Source: Deltaproteobacteria bacterium (GTDB lineage Bacteria; Desulfobacterota; Syntrophorhabdia; Syntrophorhabdales; Syntrophorhabdaceae). Taken from it: a stretch of DNA of 64,000 nt. The notes under the pieces were generated by a model, which did no database searches, was not told the origin of the DNA, and saw only the letters and a list, made by a program, of their open reading frames with translations. Of the stretch, positions 57,650-64,000 are shown in pieces. The stretch is from positions 1 to 64,000 of the forward strand of contig JAKLET010000023.1 of NCBI GenBank assembly GCA_022711595.1. Reading direction: 5' to 3'. The translations under genes were made by a program, and so were the position numbers. Each line of letters begins with the position of its first letter. Positions within the stretch are counted from its first letter, which is position 1.

Positions 57650-59007
57650 TATATCCCCTCCCAGTTTCCCGGGTTCATTATCCCGCCCGGATCGAGGACC
57701 TCTTTGATGCGTTTCATGAGCGTCCGTGTCCCCGGGTCGAGTCGCTCCATGATGAGCCGCTGGCCGTATGTCCCGGGCTTCCATATCACTCCGCCCAGTT
57801 CGAGGACAAGGTCATCGGTCTCGTGGAGGGCCTCGCGCGCCTGGCGGATGGTCTCGGGGTCCGCCCTGTTGAAGGCATAGGTCCACGCGAACATCATGGA
57901 ATGGCCGACACCGATGCAGCGTCCCGTTACCGTGTAGGGAATGCCGTGCCTTTCAGATATTTCCCGGCCGCTGCGGTAGCACCGGGGGTATGTTTCGATG
58001 GGCATGATGCCCCCGACGTATTCAAACCCCCCACCTTTTTTGTAATCAGAGGTCTTTGATATTTGTGGGCGTTCCAACCCGCGCGTGAAACCGAGGTACC
58101 CGCCGTCACCCCGGCGGATGTATTCCCCCAGGGCATCGTCCCATATCAGTTCCTGTTTGAACTCAAGTTCCTTTTCCGAGTCGGCGGCGATATTAACGGT
58201 GAAATGCTGAAGACCCATGCCGAAGGGAGGTATGGCGCGGCTGTATGCTATGATGTCCTCGGCCATTTGTGTCCGGGTGATCTTTTCCATGATCTCGGGG
58301 ACGAGTTCCTCGTTTTCCACGACGAACTGGCCCACACCCCTGATCGGTTTCGCCGGATAGAGCCGTATCGACAACCGGGTAACGATGCCTGTGGTCCCGC
58401 ACCACCCGAAAAAGAGTCCCACGTCAGGCAGCGGGTGATTGGTGAACCACGAAGCGCCTATCGCGCAGGAGCCGAAACGGCAGACCTCGCCTGTCGGCAG
58501 GACAACCTCGAGGCCGTTCACCAGGTCGGAATTGAAACCATAGGGTTGGGAGAGGTCGCCCTGTCCGTGGATCATCACGTTTCCGGTGATGGTGGCGGTG
58601 GGCGGAGCTCCAGGCTCCGAGTGGGTCAGGCCCGGATGGTTCCTGGCAAGGTATGATGTGAGCTGGGCCTGCGAGACCCCGCATTCCAGGACGGCGTACC
58701 GCCCCTTCTCGTTCACTTCAATTATGCTGTCCATACGTTTGAGATCGACGAGTATCCCGCCCTTGAGCGGAACTGCGAGGCCGGCCAGCGATAGACCTCC
58801 CCCGAGGGGGACCACGGGTATCTTTTCCCTGTTCGCAAGACGTACGATATCCTGCACCTGCTGTGTTGTCCGGGGAGCGACGACATAATCCGGGCGTTGC
58901 GGCTGTGCGGTCCCCAGGTCGAAGGAGTAGATGTAGAGCTCTTCGGGCCTGTCTGAAACGTGTTCCCCGTCCACTATACCCACAAGCGCCTCATAGATCG
59001 ATTTCAT
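57649..59007 (-). CDS. FAD-linked oxidase (glycolate/lactate dehydrogenase type, GlcD-like)
   Basis: 452 residues. The FAD_binding_4 region has VVPLGGGLSLAGLAVPLKGG and TITGNVMIHGQGDLSQPYGF; the C-terminal FAD-oxidase C domain ends IKEVLDPGGIMNPGNWEG. Enzymes of this type oxidise 2-hydroxyacids such as D-lactate or glycolate. The two flanking CCG-domain genes (4 nt upstream, one-base overlap downstream) show that it works as a membrane-associated dehydrogenase complex. Confidence 0.92.
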   Translation of the reverse strand: MKSIYEALVGIVDGEHVSDRPEELYIYSFDLGTAQPQRPDYVVAPRTTQQVQDIVRLANREKIPVVPLGGGLSLAGLAVPLKGGILVDLKRMDSIIEVNEKGRYAVLECGVSQAQLTSYLARNHPGLTHSEPGAPPTATITGNVMIHGQGDLSQPYGFNSDLVNGLEVVLPTGEVCRFGSCAIGASWFTNHPLPDVGLFFGWCGTTGIVTRLSIRLYPAKPIRGVGQFVVENEELVPEIMEKITRTQMAEDIIAYSRAIPPFGMGLQHFTVNIAADSEKELEFKQELIWDDALGEYIRRGDGGYLGFTRGLERPQISKTSDYKKGGGFEYVGGIMPIETYPRCYRSGREISERHGIPYTVTGRCIGVGHSMMFAWTYAFNRADPETIRQAREALHETDDLVLELGGVIWKPGTYGQRLIMERLDPGTRTLMKRIKEVLDPGGIMNPGNWEGI

Positions 59008-59011
59008 CCGG

Positions 59012-60061
59012 TCACCTCCATCCCGACGGTGTCTCGCCTATCGCGAGACGGCACAGATCGCTCATGTACACGGGTCTGATGCCCTCGCGGGCAACCATGC
59101 CGCCGAGCGTTTGAAGACAGGCCGGACAATTGAACACGCATATTTCCGCTCCGGCCTTCTTCATGTCCTCAATGTTTTTTCTTTGTATTGCTGCGGAGCG
59201 TTTGCGGCTGCCTTCCTTTCTTTGCCCCTGGATCGTTCCGCCGCAGCACAGGGCGTTTTCATCGACGAACTCCCTCTCAACCTCGTCGGCCCCGATGAGC
59301 CGGAAGATCTTGTTGACAAAACGGTGTTTGCCGGGTGAGAGCCTCGACGAGCAGGGCCTCTGATAGACAACCTTCAGGCCGACCGGTCGTATGAGGTCTT
59401 TTAATTCACTGAGACGGTTGTAGAGGTATTCGAAAAAGTGGACAGGAGTGAAAGGCACGTCGATGCCCACACCGGGACAATAGGAAGTGTAGGTGCCGTA
59501 GCACTCGTCGTGGAAGCAGATGACCTCTGTCGGCCTGTGCCGCATGATGGTGGCGATGACACCGGGCAGCCTTTCCTTGATGACCGAGCTTTTTGCATAG
59601 TGGAGGTACATAAGCTGGCAGAAGTAGTGGAACATCTTTCTCCCGTCCGTTGATATCACGGGAAGCCCTTCGAAGAGCTTCCCCTGTATCAGGGGTGTCA
59701 GTTCGGAAAATGCGGCCATGTTCAGGACCGGGCCGTTTATCTCCCTGATCTGCGGTTCTCCCCTGAAAGGCAGGCCCAGGTTGACGGCCCTGCGCACAAG
59801 GGGCCCGGGAACGGGCGGGATGCCGAGGGCTTCCTGCTTTTCCGCAATGAGATAGAAAGGATGGTTGCCCATCGGGCAATACTCTTCGCATCCGTAACAG
59901 GTGACGCATTCACGGAGCACGGGTGAATCCTCTCCGCGGGCGATCCTGACCATTTCTTCCCGTGCCCTGTCCCGGTCGATCTCGATATACTGGCATTTCA
60001 CCAGGCAGTCAGCGCCCTGGCAGTTGAGGCATCTGTTTTCATCGAATGGGAGCGCGTACAT
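59012..60061 (-). CDS. CCG-domain Fe-S protein (GlpC/HdrD-like), N-terminal subunit
   Basis: 349 residues from the ATG at 60061, which has AGGAGG 7 nt upstream; the frame beyond (to 60142) is rejected. The first cluster set is RCLNCQGADCLVKC, then ECVTCYGCEEYCP. The CCG part shows YQRPCSSRLSPGKHRF, LCCGGTIQGQRKEG and FNCPACLQTL. It lies first in the three-gene operon and may hand electrons between the flavoprotein and the downstream HdrD-like protein. Confidence 0.92.
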   Translation of the reverse strand: MYALPFDENRCLNCQGADCLVKCQYIEIDRDRAREEMVRIARGEDSPVLRECVTCYGCEEYCPMGNHPFYLIAEKQEALGIPPVPGPLVRRAVNLGLPFRGEPQIREINGPVLNMAAFSELTPLIQGKLFEGLPVISTDGRKMFHYFCQLMYLHYAKSSVIKERLPGVIATIMRHRPTEVICFHDECYGTYTSYCPGVGIDVPFTPVHFFEYLYNRLSELKDLIRPVGLKVVYQRPCSSRLSPGKHRFVNKIFRLIGADEVEREFVDENALCCGGTIQGQRKEGSRKRSAAIQRKNIEDMKKAGAEICVFNCPACLQTLGGMVAREGIRPVYMSDLCRLAIGETPSGWR

Positions 60062-60227
60062 CTGTTTCCTCCTGGCGCGTTCACTCATTGCATTGCTGAA
60101 CGGGGAACATTCCGTCACGGACTTTTTTGTTTTATCACACAATGCCCCTTTTTTGAAATATCTCCTGTTTGAAATACCTGCTTTATGGGAACCTCTTTTT
60201 TCCTTGATGTGCTATATAGTATGAGCG

Positions 60228-60809
60228 ATGATCCCTTTCAATCACCTCGGCCCGGTCTTCAAGATGTTCGCGTCGCTGATATACCCCGGCGAGTTCAGGA
60301 AGGTGTTGGAGTCAACCGTTCAAAGGGTCCGGAATAAAGGCACAGTGTTGGATGTGGGTTCCGGAACAGGGATACTCTCCCAGTTTGCGCAGGCCGTGAG
60401 AGGCGATCTGCGGTTCATGATGGTCGACCCCGCCCCGGGCATGCTCAGGTTCGCGCCGGGGTTCGCGGAAAAAGTGATAGGGAGGGCGGAATCTTTGCCG
60501 TTCCCGCCGGGGTTGTTCGATGCAGTGTTCACAGGCGACGTAGTCCATCATTTCAGCGACCCGGCCGCGGCGCTTGGGGAGATACAACGGGTCATGAGGT
60601 CCGGCGGTGTTTTAGTTGTTTTCGATATCGATCCCGGCAGTCCCCTGGGGGCTTTGATCACGCGCGGTGAAAAGATATTCAGGGAACCGGCCCATTTTTA
60701 TCGTCCCGAGAGGCTTGCCGGGCTGCTTGCGCCGCGTGGTTTTAATTGCAAAATATACCGGTATGGCTGGAGGTATTCAATAATTGCAAATACAGGCGAC
60801 AGGCAATAA
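60228..60809 (+). CDS. SAM-dependent methyltransferase (type 11)
   Basis: 193 residues. VLDVGSGTGILSQFAQAV is the SAM-binding motif I, and MMVDPAPGMLRFAPG, DAVFTGDVVHHFSDPAAAL and RSGGVLVVFDIDPGS are the later motifs of class I methyltransferases. The N-terminal 40 residues form a cap without clear family link. The substrate cannot be told. It stands alone, divergent from the Fe-S operon. Ribosome site is weak. Confidence 0.8.
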   Translation: MIPFNHLGPVFKMFASLIYPGEFRKVLESTVQRVRNKGTVLDVGSGTGILSQFAQAVRGDLRFMMVDPAPGMLRFAPGFAEKVIGRAESLPFPPGLFDAVFTGDVVHHFSDPAAALGEIQRVMRSGGVLVVFDIDPGSPLGALITRGEKIFREPAHFYRPERLAGLLAPRGFNCKIYRYGWRYSIIANTGDRQ

Positions 60810-61040
60810 ATACAGGTTATGGGTCATAGGTTATGGGGGTCGGCACGCAGGCGGTCAATGGCAGGGTGGAGGAAAAAGACATGTTTGAAAAATGATGTTC
60901 AAGTTGTTTTGATTCGACCACCGGTTGTTGTATTATTGTTCGGTTAACGTTATATTTATATCGGTTGACACAATGCTTCAAAAAAAGTAAAGTGTCATCA
61001 ATATTATAAACGTAGCACGCATGGATTGGAGGAGGGGGTC
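60810..61040. promoter_or_regulatory. Promoter region of the 61041-62631 unit
   Basis: TTGACA (60965-60970), 17-nt spacer and TAAAGT (60988-60993). The word TGACAC at 60966 and GTGTCA at 60992 form an inverted repeat over both hexamers, a likely operator. Upstream part (60810-60900) has a short GTTATGGG-type repeat (CAGGTTATGGGTCATAGGTTATGG); no gene seen. Confidence 0.55.
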
Positions 61041-61412
61041 ATGGCGAAGGTGAACTTTAAGCGTTACGGGCTTTATCTTATACGGTGGCAGCTGTCCACG
61101 CCCATTCTCGCCGTCGTTCTCTACGTGCTGTCCGGCACGGGCAAGATCATGGCCACGACCATAGCGAATCTCGTGGGCGGTCTTATATTCTTCTGGGTCG
61201 ACAAGTTCATCTTCACGTCCGAACTTCTCTCCGTGCAGTGGGAGGTAAAGGATGCCGTCGTCTGCGTGGACTGCGGAAAGGAAGCCAGGGGTTATCGGAT
61301 CGTGAAGGCGGCGGGATACGATAAAAGCCGCGATTCGAGGCCGGAATTTCGCTGTGAGGAATGCTCAAAGAGAAAGACCGAAGAACTCCGCAAGCAGGGG
61401 TTTGAAATATAG
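61041..61412 (+). CDS. Membrane protein with C-terminal zinc-ribbon-like Cys pairs
   Basis: 123 residues from the ATG at 61041 (GGAGGAGGGGG site). Two hydrophobic segments (STPILAVVLYVLSGTGKIMA; TIANLVGGLIFFWVDKFIFT) are followed by VCVDCGKEARGYR and FRCEECSKRKTE, two CxxC pairs that probably bind zinc. The cytosolic ribbon may interact with nucleic acid or with a partner. I do not recognise a named family. It precedes thyX by 23 nt. Confidence 0.75.
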   Translation: MAKVNFKRYGLYLIRWQLSTPILAVVLYVLSGTGKIMATTIANLVGGLIFFWVDKFIFTSELLSVQWEVKDAVVCVDCGKEARGYRIVKAAGYDKSRDSRPEFRCEECSKRKTEELRKQGFEI

Positions 61413-61435
61413 GTCGGTTGAAATAAAGGAGACAT

Positions 61436-62179
61436 GTGTTGGAATCGAGGTTGAAAGTTGTCATGCTGGCCCATACGCCAAACCCGGAAGAAACCGTTTC
61501 AGCCGCTGCAAAATTGTGTTACAGCGCGTCCGATGTTGAAAGCATAAAAAAGGCTGTGTATGAAAAGGACCAGCATCCTTTCATCGAAAAGCTTGTGGAC
61601 ATGGGCCACTTGAGCCCCATTGAGCACGCCTCCTTCACGTTTGCGATCGAGGGCATATCCCGGGCTTGCTCTCATCAGCTCGTCAGGCACAGGCTCGCCT
61701 CTTACAGCCAGCAGTCGCAGCGGTATGTCGGCATGGAGGAGGGGTTCGGGTATATCGTCCCGCCGTCCATCGGGGACGACCCGGCGCTCAGGGAGCGTTT
61801 CGAGTTTTTCATGGAAGGCATCCAGCAGTTCTACAACGATCTGGTCTTTGACCTGAAGGCGAGGGGGATAGAAGGGGAGGCGGCCTACGAGGATGCCCGT
61901 TTCGTTCTTCCCAATGCGGCGGAAACAAAGATCATCGTCACCATGAACGCCAGGGAGCTCCTCCACTTTTTTACACAGCGGTGCTGCAGGCGTGCCCAGT
62001 GGGAGATCAGGGCCATGGCGGTGGAAATGCTGAAAGAGGCGAAAAAGACGGCACCGGCCATATTCAACGACGCGGGTCCGGCGTGTCTTCGGGGACCGTG
62101 CCCTGAGGGGGCATATTCCTGCGGCAAGGCGGAGGATGTCAGGGCTTTTTTCAACGATCTCCACTGGATCGCAACATGA
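61436..62179 (+). CDS. thyX: FAD-dependent thymidylate synthase
   Basis: 247 residues from a GTG at 61436 (or TTG at 61439) behind AAAGGAG. The ThyX signature RHRLASYSQQSQRY (RHRxxS) is near residue 83, HLSPIEHASF before it, and ARELLHFFTQRCCRRAQWEI with flavin/dUMP-binding residues in the C-terminal half. It makes dTMP from dUMP with methylene-tetrahydrofolate and FADH2 and replaces ThyA. Overlaps the next gene's upstream ATG. Confidence 0.95.
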   Translation: MLESRLKVVMLAHTPNPEETVSAAAKLCYSASDVESIKKAVYEKDQHPFIEKLVDMGHLSPIEHASFTFAIEGISRACSHQLVRHRLASYSQQSQRYVGMEEGFGYIVPPSIGDDPALRERFEFFMEGIQQFYNDLVFDLKARGIEGEAAYEDARFVLPNAAETKIIVTMNARELLHFFTQRCCRRAQWEIRAMAVEMLKEAKKTAPAIFNDAGPACLRGPCPEGAYSCGKAEDVRAFFNDLHWIAT

Positions 62180-62193
62180 AACGAGGTGACCAT

Positions 62194-62631
62194 ATGAGTG
62201 CGGAAGTAAAGACATACAAGAGCATCGATAAGTCGGTTCTCAAGGCAATTCCCAACCCGACGAAGGAGGCCTATGAGATCAAGATCAAGATACCGGAGTT
62301 CACGTTCCTGGGTGTAAGCGAGCAGCCCGACTTCGCTGTCGTCTATCTCACCTTTTATCCGAAAAAGAAGGTCATCGAGCTTAAATCCCTCAAGCAGTAT
62401 GTCTATCAGCTCAGGGATATCATCGTTTCATACGAGCGGCTCATCAACATCATGTATGATCACATCATGGAAGTCTATGAGCCGGACCGTGTCCGCATTG
62501 TCATGATCTGCCACCCCCGGGGCGGCATCAGCTCCAAACTAACCATCGATTCAGACTGGGGCGTAAGAGGCGGCGAGGAAAAATACCGCGACTGGGTAGG
62601 AATAGAAGACGGCTGGGGAGTATCGATGTAG
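62194..62631 (+). CDS. QueF-like T-fold protein lacking the catalytic cysteine
   Basis: 145 residues from the ATG at 62194 (GAGGTGA site); an ATG at 62176 that overlaps the thyX stop is possible. The chain follows the short unimodular QueF (preQ1 synthase) pattern: IPEFTFLGVSEQPDFAVVYL, VIELKSLKQYVYQLRDI and HPRGGISSKLTID. In QueF the active-site segment reads SLCPxTGQPDF; here it is FLGVSE-QPDF, so the nucleophilic Cys is Gly while the Asp is kept. It thus cannot form the usual thioimide and may have another function. Confidence 0.85.
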   Translation: MSAEVKTYKSIDKSVLKAIPNPTKEAYEIKIKIPEFTFLGVSEQPDFAVVYLTFYPKKKVIELKSLKQYVYQLRDIIVSYERLINIMYDHIMEVYEPDRVRIVMICHPRGGISSKLTIDSDWGVRGGEEKYRDWVGIEDGWGVSM

Positions 62632-62683
62632 ATTCAATGCTGGTTTCTTTTGTCTGGTAAATTGTTTATTGACGGCCCGGCGA

Positions 62684-64000
62684 TTATCTTTTCAATTGGT
62701 TATTTGGTTCTTTACTTCGACTGATGAGGAGCGAGAAGAAAAACGCTATGACGCAGACAACCCCTCCGAATATGTAGGCATTTTTAAAACCTGCGAGAGA
62801 CGCTTCCCGGATGGTTGACAATACAGGCATCGGTGACGAGTCTGCAGGAAGTGATCCGGACATTATCATTTCGAAGAGGCACACTCCGAGAGCGAGACTG
62901 AGGCTGTTTATGGTGTTGAAGACGCCGGAGGCGGTTCCCTGCCTGTCATGCGGTGCAAGGCTCATGACCTGATTGTTGTTTGGTGATATGAAAAAACCGA
63001 AAGACAGTGCTGACCACACAAGGAATACGATGACCGGGACAAGTCCCGGGGACGAAAGAGTGAAGGCGAACACGAATGAGCACAGTGACACGGAGAGCAC
63101 GGCAAAAACGCACAGAAGGCTTGGCCGGACCCTGTCGGATATGCGCCCCGCAAAGGGGCCAACGGCCATGTAAATGATGGAATAGATCATTATTACAAAC
63201 CCGGCCGCTGCTGTCTGGAGGCCTTTTCCGATCTCGAGGTAGAACGGCAGAAGGAAAGAGTTGCCGGCCAGCAGCATGTACGCAAAAAAAGTTGAGGCAA
63301 CTGCGGCATTGAAATGGAAGCTCTTGAAGAGTCCGAGATCGAGGAGGGGTTCCTTACAGCGTACCTCCCTGACGAAAAAAACTGCAAGGAGAAGGAAAGA
63401 GACGATAAAAGACCCCAGGATCCGCTGTGATGTCCAGCCGAATGACCGGCCCATGTTGAGGCCGTATATGAGCAGCGCGAGCCCCATAAAGCTCAAGGCT
63501 GCCCCGAGTATATCGAAACCTGCTTTCCTCAGGCCATCTGAAGACCTCTTATCCTCATCGGGTAGATATTTCATGACTGCATACATGGCGAGGATGCCGA
63601 AGGGCACATTGACAAGGAAGACCCATCGCCAGGAGAGAAATCCCGTGATGATCCCTCCCACTGGTGCCCCGACTGCAATGCCGAGCGCGGCCCCGGTGGC
63701 GGCCATGCCGAAGGCCCACCCGATGATCTCCTGGGGAAGAAATTTGGGGATGATGGCGAATGCTATGGCGGTGAGCATGGCACAGCCCGCTCCCTGTATG
63801 AAGCGCGACACGATAAGGGTGTTGAGCGAAGGTGAGAGCCCGCACAGCAATGATCCAAGGGTGAAAAGAAGATAGCCCAGAAAAAAGACCCTGCGCAGCC
63901 CGAAACGGTCCCCCAGTTTACCGAACAAAAGAAGCGTGCTCGTCGATACGAGCAGGTAGACGAGGACTATCCAGGACACCTCGCTGCTGGTGACGCTGAA
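62684..64000 (-). CDS. Major facilitator superfamily drug:H+ antiporter (N-terminus beyond window)
   Basis: The minus-strand frame is open to the window edge and reads FSVTSSEVSWIVLVYLLVST, so the true start lies past 64000. About 13 helices are seen (at least 431 residues). Motif A reads GKLGDRFGLRRVFFLGYLLF, motif C is near GAALGIAVGAPVGGIITGFL, and FLVNVPFGILAMYAVMKY is typical of the 14-helix DHA2 (EmrB/QacA) group. It should export drugs or metabolites in exchange for protons. Convergent with the QueF-like gene. Confidence 0.9.
   Translation of the reverse strand, partial: FSVTSSEVSWIVLVYLLVSTSTLLLFGKLGDRFGLRRVFFLGYLLFTLGSLLCGLSPSLNTLIVSRFIQGAGCAMLTAIAFAIIPKFLPQEIIGWAFGMAATGAALGIAVGAPVGGIITGFLSWRWVFLVNVPFGILAMYAVMKYLPDEDKRSSDGLRKAGFDILGAALSFMGLALLIYGLNMGRSFGWTSQRILGSFIVSFLLLAVFFVREVRCKEPLLDLGLFKSFHFNAAVASTFFAYMLLAGNSFLLPFYLEIGKGLQTAAAGFVIMIYSIIYMAVGPFAGRISDRVRPSLLCVFAVLSVSLCSFVFAFTLSSPGLVPVIVFLVWSALSFGFFISPNNNQVMSLAPHDRQGTASGVFNTINSLSLALGVCLFEMIMSGSLPADSSPMPVLSTIREASLAGFKNAYIFGGVVCVIAFFFSLLISRSKEPNNQLKR

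Noticed and set aside
1-64000. tRNA, rRNA, riboswitch or CRISPR features
   Set aside because: I scanned by eye for T-loop words, conserved rRNA words, known riboswitch cores and regularly spaced repeats and saw none; short structured RNAs could still be missed without a covariance search.

Overview
The window looks like one contig segment of an anaerobic, Gram-negative bacterium of the former Deltaproteobacteria (Desulfobacterota, perhaps close to the Syntrophorhabdales). The grounds are NifX/MinD-ferredoxin gene sets known mainly from anaerobes, sigma-54 regulators, a probable selenoprotein, heterodisulfide-reductase-type Fe-S proteins and XdhC. This placement is an inference, since no rRNA or marker gene is present. 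No tRNA, rRNA or CRISPR array was seen.

Layout. (1) 1-928: end of a chemoreceptor gene and cheW. (2) 1.2-10.9 kb: a histidine kinase/NtrC-type regulator pair followed, behind a very good sigma-54 promoter (4449-4464), by a Liv-type ABC importer and an AMP-forming acyl-CoA ligase. This reads as one regulated uptake-and-activation pathway for an organic acid, possibly aromatic. (3) 11.0-18.7 kb, minus strand: small proteins, two paralogous exported Cys-rich peptides, a STAS protein with a TrpXYZ-type transporter whose permease is fused to two substrate-binding domains, and an OmpA-type lipoprotein-like envelope protein. (4) 18.9-29.9 kb: an arsenic and thiol-redox island. It holds arsM, three arsR genes, acr3, arsC, a DUF318 permease, and two divergent envelope redox sets (VKOR + DsbA-like; CcdA + thioredoxin), each with a tiny Cys lipoprotein. 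It also holds a small gene with two in-frame TGA codons spaced as UxxU and a SECIS-like hairpin: a probable selenoprotein, which I consider the best find here. (5) 29.9-40.7 kb: two DUF134/NifX gene sets, two MinD-ferredoxin ATPases, an Mrp-NifX fusion, DUF364 and IscU-like proteins, resembling the Desulfovibrio orange-protein (ORP) genes, with an antiporter, MoaE-like, DUF1847 and rhodanese genes between them. (6) 40.9-50.6 kb: flavodoxin, a broken IS1182-like element, a DUF3089 lipoprotein, a metallophosphoesterase, TusA/YedE (selenium/sulfur handling), a crotonase and DUF89. (7) 50.7-56.4 kb: a sigma-54 activator, more NifX/DUF5320 genes, XdhC, radical SAM and MBL proteins. (8) 56.5-64 kb: an FAD oxidase with two CCG-domain Fe-S proteins, a methyltransferase, thyX, a QueF-like protein without the catalytic Cys, and a partial MFS transporter.

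Two regulatory themes recur. Several sigma-70-like promoters sit 5-9 nt from the start codon with no Shine-Dalgarno site, suggesting leaderless mRNAs. Palindromes overlap the promoters of both DUF134 genes (shared core ATWATRA-N8-TCATAAT) and of the ArsR-controlled genes.
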